NCBI RefSeq assembly: GCF_000219915.2
Contig: NC_017964.1
Span: forward strand, 620,001 to 684,000
Source of the DNA: Advenella kashmirensis WT001
Lineage (GTDB): Bacteria > Pseudomonadota > Gammaproteobacteria > Burkholderiales > Burkholderiaceae_B
DNA: 64,000 nt
Direction of reading: 5' to 3'
Made by a program: the position numbers and the translations under genes. The first letter of the stretch is position 1. Each line of letters starts with the position of its first letter. The notes beneath the pieces are model-generated. The model did no database searches. It was not told the origin of the DNA and saw only the letters and a program-made list of their open reading frames with translations. Positions 27,381 through 37,624 of this stretch are shown here, one piece after another.

Positions 27381-28363
27381 CAACTGCCATTATCGCCATT
27401 CATGGCGGGGCTGGCGCCCTGTCTCGCGAAACCATTACGCCGCAACAGCAAGCGGCCTACGAGACGGCATTGAACGACATTCTGGTGCAAAGCGGCGCCT
27501 TGCTGGACAAGGGCGGCTCGGCGCTGGACGCCGTGACGCTGGCCGTGCGCCTGCTTGAGGATTGTCCTTTATTCAATGCCGGCCATGGCTCGGTCTTTAC
27601 CAGTGCCGCGACCCATGAAATGGATGCTGCCATTATGGATGGCGCAACGCTGGGCTGCGGTTCGGTCGCATCAGTCTCAACTGTACGCAATCCGGTACTG
27701 GCGGCAAGGGCTGTCATGGAAACCAGCGAACACGTGTTCTTTTGCGGTAAACCTGCAGAAGCGCTGGCGGCTGCCGCCGGACTCGATATGGTCGACCCCG
27801 ATTATTTCAGCACCGCGCTGCGGCGCGAGCAGCTTGAGCGGGTCCGCGCAACCGGGGCTGCCAGCTTCGTTCTTGACCACGATGCCGTGGCAAACGCACA
27901 ACCGGCTCACTCGGTGGCGCCGCTGGATGAAGACCGGAAACTGGGTACCGTTGGCGCGGTGGCGCTGGATCAGGCCGGCAATCTGGCGGCGGCCACATCT
28001 ACCGGCGGCATGACCAACAAGCAGCCTGGCAGGGTTGGCGACTCGCCTATTATCGGCGCCGGGTGCTATGCCAGTAATCACAGTTGCGCGGTGTCCAGCA
28101 CCGGCACCGGTGAAATGTTCATTCGCAGTGTTGCCGCGTATGACGTGGCTGCACAAATGCAATATGCAGGCCGCACGCTGGCGCAGGCGACCGATAACGT
28201 GGTGTTCGATAAGCTGCCGGCTATTGGTGGCGTGGGTGGCCTGATTGCCGTTGACGCGCAAGGCAATGTGGCGCTGCCATTCAATTCCGAAGGCATGTAT
28301 CGGGGTTATCTGCGGGTCGGTCAGGATCCGGTTGTCAGTATTTATCGTGAGTCCGATGCCTGA
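27377..28363 (+). CDS. iaaA: isoaspartyl peptidase/L-asparaginase (plant-type, Ntn hydrolase)
   Basis: 328 residues. Starts AIIAIHGGAGALSRE as in plant-type asparaginases. Autocleavage before Thr191 in RKLGTVGAVALD yields the catalytic Thr nucleophile; the substrate loop GVGDSPIIGAGCYA-like (RVGDSPIIGAGCYAS visible) and STGTGEMFIRS follow. It hydrolyses beta-aspartyl dipeptides and asparagine. In E. coli iaaA also precedes gsiABCD, and the same order is kept here. Overlaps the RpiR gene by four bases. The frame is intact. Confidence 0.93.
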   Translation: MTTAIIAIHGGAGALSRETITPQQQAAYETALNDILVQSGALLDKGGSALDAVTLAVRLLEDCPLFNAGHGSVFTSAATHEMDAAIMDGATLGCGSVASVSTVRNPVLAARAVMETSEHVFFCGKPAEALAAAAGLDMVDPDYFSTALRREQLERVRATGAASFVLDHDAVANAQPAHSVAPLDEDRKLGTVGAVALDQAGNLAAATSTGGMTNKQPGRVGDSPIIGAGCYASNHSCAVSSTGTGEMFIRSVAAYDVAAQMQYAGRTLAQATDNVVFDKLPAIGGVGGLIAVDAQGNVALPFNSEGMYRGYLRVGQDPVVSIYRESDA

Positions 28364-28396
28364 ATGGCACCGTGAGCGGTATGGAGAAAACAGTAA

Positions 28397-30312
28397 GTGA
28401 ATACAAATGTGATTAATGCAAACGCCGAGAAGGCGCCCGCGAATGGCACCGGAGAACTCGCAACGGGCAACGTCCTGGACGTGCGCAATCTGAGCGTCAA
28501 TTTTGTCGGATCAGAAAGAACCGTGCAGGCAGTTCAGGATTTGTCCTTTACGGTGGGCCAGGGTGAAACACTGGCCATCGTGGGCGAATCGGGCTCGGGT
28601 AAATCGGTCACCTCGCTCTCGCTTATGCGTCTGGTCGAACATGGCGGCGGCCGCATCGTCAGCGGGCAAATGCTGTTTCGCCGGCGTCAGGGACAGGTCG
28701 TGGATCTTGCCCGGCTGCCTGGTGCGCAACTGCGCAGTATTCGCGGGGCCGATATGGCCATGATTTTTCAGGAGCCCATGACGTCGCTGAACCCGGTGTT
28801 TTCGGTCGGCGACCAGATTGCCGAATCCATCCGCCTGCATCAGGGGCTCAGCCAGCAGCAGGCCATGGCAGAAGCCTTGCGCATGCTTGACCAGGTGCGT
28901 ATCCCCGAAGCGCGTGCTGTACTGACACGGTTTCCGCATCAGTTATCCGGCGGTATGCGCCAACGTGTCATGATTGCCATGGCGCTGGCCTGTAAGCCGG
29001 CTCTGCTGATTGCCGATGAACCCACGACGGCCCTGGACGTGACCATTCAGGCGCAGATTCTGCAGTTGATCCGCGAACTGCAGAAAGAAATGAACATGGG
29101 CGTGATCTTCATTACGCACGATATGGGCGTGGTGGCTGAAGTGGCCGATCGCGTGCTTGTCATGTTCAAGGGCAACAAGGTTGAACAGAACAGCGCCCAG
29201 GCTATTTTCCACGATCCGCAACATGCCTATACCAAGGCCTTGCTGTCGGCCGTGCCGCGGCTGGGATCCATGAATGGCACCTCATTGCCGGCCCATTTTG
29301 ATTTGCTGTCGCTGCAACAGGCGGGCGCCGATGAAGCCGCTACCCCGCATGAGCCGGTGGTGCTGGCGCCTGATCGCCAGGCCGGTCCGATACTGCAGGT
29401 CAAGGATCTGGTGACGCGGTTCGATGTGACCAGCGGCATATTCAATCGTGTTGCCAGGCGTGTGCATGCGGTCGAAAAAGTCAGCTTTGATTTGTACCCG
29501 GCAGAAACGCTGGCCCTGGTCGGAGAATCCGGTTGTGGCAAATCCACGACCGGTCGTTCCCTGCTGCGTCTGATCCAGGCACACTCGGGCAGATCCTGTT
29601 CCAGGGACGCGATATCAGCAAGCTCAATACACAGGATATGCAGGCAGTTCGGCGCGATATCCAGTTTATCTTCCAGGATCCCTATGCGTCGCTTGACCCG
29701 CGCCAGACCGTGGGCTATTCCATTATGGAGCCGCTGCTGATTCATCGCGTGGCCAGTGGTCGCGAGGCATTGGCTCGTGTCGAATGGCTGCTTGAGAAAG
29801 TCGGCCTGCCGCCAGCCATGGCGCAGCGCTATCCGCATGAATTTTCCGGAGGCCAGCGCCAGCGTATTTGTATTGCACGTGCATTGGCGCTCAATCCCAA
29901 AGTGGTGATTGCAGACGAATCGGTATCGGCACTGGATGTCTCGATCCAGGCGCAGATCGTCAACCTGCTGATGGATTTGCAAAAAGAATTTGGTATTTCA
30001 TATCTGTTTATTTCACATGACATGGCGGTGGTGGAACGTATCAGCCATCGCGTGGCGGTGATGTACCTGGGGCAGGTGGTTGAATTGGGGTCGCGTCGTG
30101 AAATTTTCGAAAACCCCCAGCATCCTTATACACAAAAACTCATGGCTGCCGTGCCCATTGCTGATCCCGCAAGGCGCCACAAACTTGCCACCCTGATGGC
30201 AGGTGAGATCCCCAGCCCGGTGCGTGCTGTCGGCGATGAGCCGGTGGTATTGCCGCTGGAGCAGGTGGGCGCGGATCATTTTGTTGCCCGCCACTCGGTA
30301 GGTATTTACTGA
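28397..30312 (+). CDS. gsiA: dual-ATPase ABC importer subunit, GsiA-like, one frameshift
   Basis: A tandem ATPase of about 638 residues. First ATPase: Walker A GESGSGKS near residue 68, signature [15 protein letters not shown], Walker B LLIADEP. Second ATPase: Walker [14 protein letters not shown], signature [15 protein letters not shown], Walker B VVIADES. The frame slips near 29588-29590: TCGGGCAGATC needs one more base to read [14 protein letters not shown]. Fused DppD-DppF-type ATPases power glutathione (Gsi) and other oligopeptide importers. It starts GTG 28397 behind iaaA. Confidence 0.88.
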
Positions 30313-30370
30313 TTTTTATTTCGTTTAGTCAAACGGCGTTTAACCATTTATCCTTCGCAGGGAGATTTTC

Positions 30371-31920
30371 ATGAAGCCTATTTATCTTCGCAGAGCATTG
30401 CTGGCCCGGCCATAATGGCGTGCCTGGCCTTTTCTCATACCGCACTGGCGGCCAAAGACGTCACCGTCGCGGTTCCTTATGGTTTTGATTCGCTCGATCC
30501 CTATAACACCAATTCGACACAGTCGCAGGCCGTAGGCAAGGGCTGGTACGAAGGCCTGTTCATGTTTGATCTGGATTTCAAAATCCATCCGTTGCTGGCT
30601 ACCGGTTATGAGGTCAGCGAAGACGGTCTCACGTATACATTCAAGCTGCGCCAGGGCGTAAAGTTTCATGACGGCACCGACTTCAATGCAGAAGCGGTCA
30701 AGGTCAATTTCGAGCGTGTACTGAACCGCGACAATGCACTGGGTCGCTACAACCAGTTCAAGGGTATTGCAAAAATCGACGTGATTGACCCGGCCACTGT
30801 GAAGATCACGCTCAAAGAGCCGTTCTCTGCATTCATCAACAATCTGACGCACCCCTCGGCCATGATGATCTCTCCGACCGCCCTGAAAAAATATGGCAAG
30901 GATATCAACCTGCATCCTACCGGCACCGGACAGTACGAGTTCGTGGAATGGAACCCTGGTCAGAATGTGAAAATGAAAAAATTCGACGGCTATTGGGATA
31001 AGGAACATCTGGCCAAAGTCGACTCCATCAATTTCCGTGTGGTGACCGATAACAATACGCGTGCAGCAGTGATGCAGACCGGAGAGGCCCAGTTTACCTA
31101 CCCGATTCCCTATGAGCAGGCGGCCATCCTGAAGAAAAATGACAAGCTTGATTTGCTTGCAGAGCCGTCCATTATTGCGCGTTATATTGCCATGAATAAT
31201 CTGGTCAAGCCTTTCGATAATCCGAAAGTGCGCGAAGCCATGAATTACGCAATCAATAAAGAAGCCCTGAACAAGGTTGTATTCAATGGCTATGCGCGCG
31301 TTGCCGAGGGCGTGGTTCCCGGTAAGGTCGAGTTTTCGCAAAAAATGAAACCCTGGCCCTATGACCCGAAAAAAGCCCGTGAACTGCTGGCAGAGGCCGG
31401 TTACCCGCAGGGATTCGAAACCACGCTGTGGAGCGCGTACAACGATGGCACATCGGTCAAGGCTATCCAGTTCATTCAGCAGCAATTGCGCCAGGTTGGC
31501 GTAAAAGTATCGGTCGAGGCCCTGGAAGCCGGCCAGCGGGTCCAACGGGTTGAAACAGTGCAAAAACCAGAGGACGCCAAGGTGCGGATGTATTACATCG
31601 GATGGTCTGCCTCTACGGGTGAGGCCAACTGGGCATTGAGCCCCTTGCTGGCGGGCGATTCATGGCCACCTACCTTCGGCAATTTCTCCTATTATAAAAA
31701 CGCCCAGGTCGACAAAGATCTTGCCGATGCTTTGAAAACCACTGATAAAGCCGCGAAGACCAAGTTCTACAAAGATGCCCAGGAACAGATCTACAAGGAC
31801 GCGCCCTGGATTTTCCTGAATACGGCCGATACCGTGGCAGCGCGCAGCAAAAAGCTTGATGGCTTTCATGTGATGCCTGATGCTTCCTATTACTTCAGGG
31901 ATGTCAGCCTGAAGGATTGA
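30371..31920 (+). CDS. gsiB: peptide/glutathione-type ABC substrate-binding protein GsiB-like, frameshift in signal peptide
   Basis: The ATG at 30371 (after GGGAG) starts MKPIYLRRALLA, but a stop appears at 30413. One more base near 30404-30408 joins it to AIMACLAFSHTALA, giving a normal signal peptide. The mature protein (KDVTVAVPYGFDSLDPYN, then YEGLFMFD, FKLRQGVKFHDGTDFNAEAVK, LHPTGTGQYEF) is a family 5 solute-binding protein, open to the stop, about 517 residues in total. The GsiB family binds glutathione; related family 5 receptors bind other peptides, so glutathione specificity rests on synteny. Confidence 0.87.
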
Positions 31921-31958
31921 TTCGATCCTGCTTAGCAGTTTTATTGCAATTGAAATAT

Positions 31959-31982
31959 CCGCGGCGCCCTCGGGTGCCGCGG
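31959..31982 (+). repeat. GC-rich hairpin between receptor and permease genes (gsiB-gsiC)
   Basis: Arms CCGCGGCGCCC and GGGTGCCGCGG fold as an almost perfect stem (one G-U pair) with a very short loop. It lies 39 bases after gsiB and just before gsiC, with no T-run. The position suggests protection of receptor mRNA or damping of permease translation. Confidence 0.6.
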
Positions 31983-31986
31983 CCCA

Positions 31987-32919
31987 ATGGATTCAAAAAT
32001 GCTTTCCTATCTGGTTAAACGGATTTTCGGGATGATACCCACGCTGATTCTGGTCTGCGTGGTGGTGTTCCTGTTTGTACATATGCTGCCCGGGGATCCG
32101 GCCAGGCTTGCTGCAGGGCCCGAGGCGGATGCCGAAACGGTTCAGAACATACGCAAGCAACTGGGCCTGGATTTGCCGCTGCCGCAGCAGTTCGGCCATT
32201 ACCTGATCAACCTGAGCCAGGGCGATCTGGGCACCTCGCTGCGCACCAAACGGCCGGTGCTGACCGAGATCGCGGCCCGCTTTACGCCAACCCTGCTGCT
32301 GACCATTACCAGCATGATCTGGTCGGTGATTTTCGGCCTGGTGATCGGCGTGGTCTCGGCTGTGTGGCGCAACCGCTGGCCGGATCGCCTGTTCATGACG
32401 CTGGCGGTGTCGGGTATTTCCTTTCCGCCCTTTGCGCTGGGCATGGTCCTGATCCAGATCTTCGCCGTCAACCTGGGGTGGTTGCCTTCCGTAGGCGCGA
32501 CCAGCTGGCAACACTATATTTTGCCGTCCATTACGCTGGGCGCCGCGGTCGCCGCCATCATGGCGCGTTTTACGCGCGCCTCGTTCGTGGAGGTCATTCA
32601 GGAAGATTTCGTGCGCACCGCCCGCGCCAAAGGCTTGTCTGAAAAAGTAGTCATCGTCAAACATACCTTGCGCAATGCCTTGATTCCCGTGATTACGATG
32701 ATGGGCCTGCAATTTGGCTTTCTGCTGGGTGGCTCGATTGTGGTGGAAACTGTCTTTGGCTGGCCCGGGATGGGTACGCTGCTGGTAGATGCCGTCGCGG
32801 CACGGGACTATCCGATTATTCAGGGACTGGTTCTGCTGTTTTCCTTTGAATTCATTTTGATCAATCTGATTGTTGACGTGCTGTATGGCGTGATCAATCC
32901 GACTATCCGTTACAAATAA
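31987..32919 (+). CDS. gsiC: peptide/glutathione ABC permease GsiC-like
   Basis: 310 residues from the ATG at 31987; the ATG at 31999 (product [12 protein letters not shown]) is the more usual family start and has GGA upstream. Six membrane segments; N-terminal [14 protein letters not shown] as in DppB/GsiC; the EAA loop is [31 protein letters not shown] (EAA-type, visible in parts). It forms the membrane channel with GsiD. The hairpin at 31959-31982 lies immediately upstream. The frame is intact. Confidence 0.9.
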   Translation: MDSKMLSYLVKRIFGMIPTLILVCVVVFLFVHMLPGDPARLAAGPEADAETVQNIRKQLGLDLPLPQQFGHYLINLSQGDLGTSLRTKRPVLTEIAARFTPTLLLTITSMIWSVIFGLVIGVVSAVWRNRWPDRLFMTLAVSGISFPPFALGMVLIQIFAVNLGWLPSVGATSWQHYILPSITLGAAVAAIMARFTRASFVEVIQEDFVRTARAKGLSEKVVIVKHTLRNALIPVITMMGLQFGFLLGGSIVVETVFGWPGMGTLLVDAVAARDYPIIQGLVLLFSFEFILINLIVDVLYGVINPTIRYK

Positions 32920-32929
32920 CGGGACAGAT

Positions 32930-33832
32930 ATGACGCAAGTAACTTCTTCTCCGATCGAATCGCTGCCGCCACAACGGGAACGCATCCGCACCCCGATGAC
33001 GGAATTTATCCGCAAGTTCCGCAAGCAGCATCTGGCTGTCGTCGCGGCGCTTTTTATTATTGCACTTGTATTTATTGCCATTCTGGCGCCCTGGATCGTC
33101 CCCTTCGATCCGGAGAATTATTTCGATTATGATCGCATCAACCAGCCGCCGTCAGTGCTGCACTGGCTGGGTGTGGATTCGCTGGGTCGGGATATTTTCA
33201 GCCGCATCGTGATGGGAACGCGCATTTCCCTGGCCGCCGGTTTCATCTCGGTTGCACTGGGCGCCATTGTGGGCTCGGTGCTGGGCCTGCTTGCCGGGTA
33301 TTACGAAGGCTGGTGGGAGCGCATTGTGATGCGTATTTCAGACGTATTGCTGGCGTTTCCCGGTATTTTGCTGGCCATCGGCGTGATCGCGGTGCTGGGC
33401 CCCAGTATGGTGAACGTGGTGATCGCTGTGGCGGTATTCAGCATTCCGGCGTTTGCACGGCTGGTGCGCGGCAATACCCTGTCCCTGAAAAACATGACGT
33501 ACATTGAAGCCGTACGCAGTATCGGCGCTTCTGATTTCACCATTATTTTCAAGCACATTCTGCCCGGTACGATTTCACCTATTCTGGTCTATGGCACCAT
33601 GCGTATCGGCACCTCAATTATCACGGCCGCTTCGCTGTCGTTTATCGGACTTGGCGCGCAGCCGCCGACGCCCGAATGGGGCGCGATGCTCAACGAGGCG
33701 CGCTCGGATATGGTGTTGGCCCCGCACGTGGCGATTTTCCCCTCACTGGCTATCTTCCTGACCGTGCTGGCGTTCAATCTGCTGGGCGATGGGTTGCGGG
33801 ATGCGCTGGATCCGAAGATTGACCGGCAATAA
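32930..33832 (+). CDS. gsiD: peptide/glutathione ABC permease GsiD-like
   Basis: 300 residues, GGGACAG before the ATG, 10 bases after gsiC. The N-terminal cytoplasmic stretch is followed by about six helices; [22 protein letters not shown] is the DppC/OppC-type signature, and the coupling loop is [22 protein letters not shown]. It ends [12 protein letters not shown] as in the family. Partner of GsiC. The frame is intact. Confidence 0.91.
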   Translation: MTQVTSSPIESLPPQRERIRTPMTEFIRKFRKQHLAVVAALFIIALVFIAILAPWIVPFDPENYFDYDRINQPPSVLHWLGVDSLGRDIFSRIVMGTRISLAAGFISVALGAIVGSVLGLLAGYYEGWWERIVMRISDVLLAFPGILLAIGVIAVLGPSMVNVVIAVAVFSIPAFARLVRGNTLSLKNMTYIEAVRSIGASDFTIIFKHILPGTISPILVYGTMRIGTSIITAASLSFIGLGAQPPTPEWGAMLNEARSDMVLAPHVAIFPSLAIFLTVLAFNLLGDGLRDALDPKIDRQ

Positions 33833-33875
33833 TCCCGTGGTGTTATCGATTGATGGCCCGGACAGATGAGTGTAT

Positions 33876-34976
33876 ATGAGTGATTCTTCAACAGATGCGG
33901 CGCTGTGGTCTGCGCCGCCAGTGGGCATCCTGCCTGCAGGACCGCATAACTGTATTACCGATGTCTCCGGCGTCAAAGTGGGTCATGTCACCCTGGTGCG
34001 GGGTGCGATCCAGACCGGCGTCACGGTTGTTTATCCGCATGCGGACGATCTGTTTCTGAACAAGGTCGCGGCCGGCGTGTCGGTGCTCAACGGTTTTGGC
34101 AAAAGCATGGGGCTGGTACAGTTGCAGGAGCTCGGTGTCATAGAAACGCCCTGGCGCTGACCAATACTTTTTCCGTACCGATAGTGGCGCAGGCGCAAAT
34201 CAGGCAGGCAATTGCCGCCAACCCGCAGATCGGCCGCGATTGGCCGACCGTCAACCCGCTGGTGCTCGAGTGCAACGACGGCTACCTGAACGATATTCAG
34301 GCTATGGCCGTGACCGAAGCGGATTACTTCAACGCTTGCGCCAATGTAACTGCCCAACCGGAGCAGGGTGCGGTAGGCGCCGGCCGCGGGATGAGCTGCT
34401 TTGGCTTGAAAGGCGGCATTGGTTCGGCATCGCGGATCGCCCGGCAGGAAACGGAACTGGCAGGTAGCGCGCCGGACTATACGGTGGGCGCGCTGGTGCT
34501 GTCCAATTTTGGCAAGCTGCGTCACTTGCGAGTCAACGGCCGGATGCTGGGCCAGGACATCAAAAGACGCATGGCCGGTAGGCACACGGCAGCACCAGTG
34601 CCCCCGGATATCGCGGAAAATGCGCCTGACAAGGGTCCATCATCATGGTGCTGGCAACCGACGCGCCGCTGGACGCCGGCAACTGCGTCGGCTGAGCATG
34701 CGCGCAGCTGCCGGGCTGGCGCGCACCGGTTCGAACTTTGGCCATGGCAGTGGTGATATTGCCGTTGCTTTTTCAACGGGCATGCGCATCGGCCAGCAGG
34801 TGCAGGGAGCACCGATGCCGGTGGCGCCCTTGCATGAGCAGCAGCTGGAGTCGCTGTTTGACGCGGCCGCCGAGGCTATCGAACAGGCCATTGTCAATTC
34901 GCTGTGGCGTGCCACGGCAGTGACCGGGCGTGATGGCAATACACGCCTGCCAGTCACCGACTGGCTGCATGACTAA
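33876..34976 (+). CDS. dmpA: P1-family (DmpA-like) D-/L-aminopeptidase, three frameshifts
   Basis: The N-terminus NCITDVSGVKVGHVTLVRG and the self-processing site GSIIMVLATDAPLDAG identify peptidase family P1 (DmpA, nucleophile is the Ser after the Gly). The reading frame breaks three times: 34149-34151 (CCC needs one more C), 34633-34635 (GGG needs one more G, only a codon before the nucleophile Ser) and near 34680 (GGC needs one more C). Repaired, it runs about 366 residues to LPVTDWLHD. DmpA-type enzymes remove N-terminal D- or L-residues from short peptides or amides. It follows gsiD by 43 bases. The three losses restore the original frame in total. Confidence 0.82.
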
Positions 34977-35067
34977 GCGCGACCATCGCGGTCATGCAAA
35001 GTAAGTGATGAATACGTGAATATTACAGTTGCAATAACAGTTGGCAAAGAATAACAAGGTGTGATCA

Positions 35068-35892
35068 ATGAAAGTACTAATATCAACAGACATTGAAGGC
35101 GTCGCCGGTGTGGTGGATGCGCAGCAGGTGCGGGCCGGCAACGTGGAGTATGAAAGGGCACGACAGTGGATGGCGGCCGAAGCCAACGCTGCAGTTGCCG
35201 GCGCGTTCGATGGTGGCGCCACGGCTGTTTATGTGAACGATTCGCATGGCGGCTTTCGCAATATGATTGCATCCGAGATTGATGCGCGTGCTACATTGAT
35301 CAGCGGCAAGCCACGGGCTTACAGCATGATGACCGGTCTGGAATTCGGTGTTGGCGCTGTCGCCCTGGTCGGGCATCACTCACGGGCTCAGGGTCGTGGC
35401 GTGCTGGCCCATACCATCAACAGTTTTGCCTTTGCCCGGGTGACGGTCAACGGCATGGAACTGGGCGAACCGGGCCTGTATGGCGCGCTGGCCGGTCAGG
35501 CCGGTGTACCTGTGATCTTCGGCAGCGGCGACCAGTATTTCATCGAGGAAAACAAAGCGTTTTTCGACGGTGCCGTATGGGTGGAAACCAAACAGGCCAT
35601 GGGTCATGCCAGTGCTGCTACGCTGACGCCGCAAGCGGCCTGCGAGCGCATACGCGAGGGCATGCGCAGGGCGGTTCAGAGTGCCATGGCACAAGCGTTG
35701 ACACCGTTTGTGATCGGTGCGCCATATGAATGCAGGTTGCAAACCAATTCGCCTGCACTGGCCGATACATTTTGCGTGCTGCCCGGCACCGACCGTGTAG
35801 ATGGGGTTACCCTATCATTCAAGGCAGAAAGTATCGAGCATGTGATTCGCACATTGAATGTGTTTTCCACCATGTCTGCGGCCTTGCGCTAG
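35068..35892 (+). CDS. dppA: D-aminopeptidase DppA-like (family M55)
   Basis: 274 residues. Zinc ligands and catalytic residues fit the B. subtilis DppA numbering well: Asp8 and Glu10 in STDIEG, His60 in NDSHGG, His104 in GHHSRAQG, His115 in VLAHT, and Glu131/Glu134 in MELGEPG. It hydrolyses D-Ala-D-Ala-type or D-X peptides, usually feeding a peptide importer. Intact frame. Its 3' end overlaps the VOC gene on the other strand by 74 bases as sequenced. It completes the RpiR-iaaA-gsi-dmpA set, with a 91-base gap. Confidence 0.9.
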   Translation: MKVLISTDIEGVAGVVDAQQVRAGNVEYERARQWMAAEANAAVAGAFDGGATAVYVNDSHGGFRNMIASEIDARATLISGKPRAYSMMTGLEFGVGAVALVGHHSRAQGRGVLAHTINSFAFARVTVNGMELGEPGLYGALAGQAGVPVIFGSGDQYFIEENKAFFDGAVWVETKQAMGHASAATLTPQAACERIREGMRRAVQSAMAQALTPFVIGAPYECRLQTNSPALADTFCVLPGTDRVDGVTLSFKAESIEHVIRTLNVFSTMSAALR

Positions 35893-36565
35893 AACCCAGG
35901 GTGGTACGCTGCCTGGTCTGATCAGCCAGTGCGCGGATGCCGGCCGGTGTGCGGATAATCGCCCGCAAGGCCGGTTTGCTGTCCGGCGCGGCTGGAAATA
36001 CCGAGACCGGGGCGTTCAGTTGCAGACTGGCCAGTAGCGCCTGCATCGCCTTTGGTTCAGGATGATAGATATGCAGTGCTTCCAGCGAAAGGCCCATATC
36101 CGGCATGGATAATACCGGTAGTTCGGCGGTCTGCCATTCAATCAGCGCCGGGGCCATCCCGTCAAGGGGCGACAGGCCACTTTCAGCAATCGTGATCAGC
36201 CAGTTCAGGTCTGCGCGCTGCATGGCGGTGACCGGGCCCAAAGGCTGGGTGCTTGCCGCCGCATGTGTATGAATATTTGTTGTACGCACGACCCAGGCCG
36301 ACAGCGCTGCGGCGCTCTCCGGTGCCAATGCATCAAGCCCGAACCAGCGTGGCTGCGCGGGGGCTGGCGCGACCGGATTGATGGCAATTACTTCCAGATA
36401 GCAGTTTGTGCCACAGCGCAGCAGGCGGTTGTGGGTACCCATTTTTGCGTGTTCGCCGCCCGGCAGCGGGGCTACACCCAGGCAGTCGCGTACATAGGCC
36501 GCACCTGTCTCAAGGTCGCTGGCGGTCACGACAATATGATCAATGACAGTGTGGGGCACAGACAT
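35819..36565 (-). CDS. VOC/glyoxalase-like domain protein
   Basis: 248 residues as sequenced. The start IDHIVVTASDLETGAAYVRDCLGV and MGTHNRLLRCGTNCYLEVIAI are typical of the Glyoxalase_3-type VOC group (single-substrate or lactonase-like, mostly uncharacterised). The last 25-30 residues run antisense through the dppA 3' end. If one base were added near 35923 the protein would end at RALA about 30 bases before the dppA stop, in the window-wide pattern of missing bases. The start follows the racemase stop closely on the minus strand, so the two are probably co-transcribed. Confidence 0.72.
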   Translation of the reverse strand: MSVPHTVIDHIVVTASDLETGAAYVRDCLGVAPLPGGEHAKMGTHNRLLRCGTNCYLEVIAINPVAPAPAQPRWFGLDALAPESAAALSAWVVRTTNIHTHAAASTQPLGPVTAMQRADLNWLITIAESGLSPLDGMAPALIEWQTAELPVLSMPDMGLSLEALHIYHPEPKAMQALLASLQLNAPVSVFPAAPDSKPALRAIIRTPAGIRALADQTRQRTTLGSSARPQTWWKTHSMCESHARYFLP

Positions 36566-36567
36566 GA

Positions 36568-37380
36568 TTACTCCGGTTTTGCGACCGCTGCTACGGCATG
36601 GTCAGCACTGTCGCTGGTGTGCTCATGATACGAAAAGCGCGCCAGCACGGCATGCGCCAGGGCGTCGATCGAGTCCGATATCACGACATCAAACGCATCA
36701 CGGCGCGATGGCGGGATGGCTAGCGGCAATTCCGTACAACCCAGAATAACGGCCCGCGCGCCCATTTGGGCAAGGCGATTGACGGCCGCAGCAGCGGGGG
36801 CAAAGGCCAGCTCGTTCTGGTTGGATTTGACGGCGGCAATGGCCTGCACGGACCAGTCACGAATGCTATTGTCGTTGCCGGTAAAAGGCTCATATCCGGC
36901 CGCACGCAGGGCCTTCTGATACAGTTCCAATTGCATCGTCGCCGGGGTGCCCATCACGCCCACCGGGCCATCACAGATGCCATTGCGTTGCAGATCCTGA
37001 ATGACTGATTCGACAATGTGCAGAACCGGCACCTGGACGCTGTCGCGCAACTGCTCAAACCACAAATGCGCCGTATTGCACGGAATGGCAATGCATTGCG
37101 CGCCCCAGCGCTGCAAGTCCTGCATTCCCTGGCGCATGGCCGGCAGCGGGCTTGGCCCGCCGGCCAGCTGCGCCGCGCTGCGGTCAGGAATCCGCGGATC
37201 ATTGCGCAGCAGTACCGGGATATGCGCCTGGTCTGCCGTTACCGGGGTCAGTTGCACAAGCCTGGCTGCAAACGTGGCACCGGCAAGCGGTCCCATGCCC
37301 CCCAGGACACCGAGCACGGGCCAGACCGGTGGGGCAGCAGTCAGGGAAGACGAAAACGAGGATGTGTGAGGCAATGACAT
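36568..37380 (-). CDS. aspartate/glutamate racemase family protein
   Basis: 270 residues from the ATG at 37380; further upstream in-frame sequence is antisense to gor's leader. Two catalytic cysteines sit in AIPCNTAHLW and VILGCTELPLAI, the hallmark of cofactor-independent Asp/Glu racemases. GVLGGMGPLAGATFAARLV is the N-terminal signature. Acts on aspartate or glutamate, or a related acid. Two genes away from D-peptidases dppA and dmpA, which suits a role in D-amino acid handling. The frame is intact. Confidence 0.89.
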   Translation of the reverse strand: MSLPHTSSFSSSLTAAPPVWPVLGVLGGMGPLAGATFAARLVQLTPVTADQAHIPVLLRNDPRIPDRSAAQLAGGPSPLPAMRQGMQDLQRWGAQCIAIPCNTAHLWFEQLRDSVQVPVLHIVESVIQDLQRNGICDGPVGVMGTPATMQLELYQKALRAAGYEPFTGNDNSIRDWSVQAIAAVKSNQNELAFAPAAAAVNRLAQMGARAVILGCTELPLAIPPSRRDAFDVVISDSIDALAHAVLARFSYHEHTSDSADHAVAAVAKPE

Positions 37381-37624
37381 GAATATAACTCTCCGTAAGG
37401 AATGATTATACGACCAGGCTGGCGAGAACGCACTTGCGCGCAGGGGTTTTGCATCTCTTGCCGGGACGCTAGGGTTACAATCAGGCGGGGCCAAAGCGAT
37501 GCGGCTGCCGCTGGCATTTGTGCCGGGCAGCCGCAGTGACGCCGCAAAAAGGGCCTGGCCCGGTTTCCGGCAGCAGTTGGCATGGCGGCCCGACAATATT
37601 GCGCATTTTGAATTTGGAGTCAGC

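Noticed and set aside
30382..31563. 393-codon antisense frame over gsiB
   Set aside because: Shadow of the real gene; the sense frame has clear family 5 binding protein motifs.
31993..33081. 362-codon antisense frame over gsiC
   Set aside because: Shadow frame with low-complexity His/Gln content; gsiC and gsiD are clear on the other strand.
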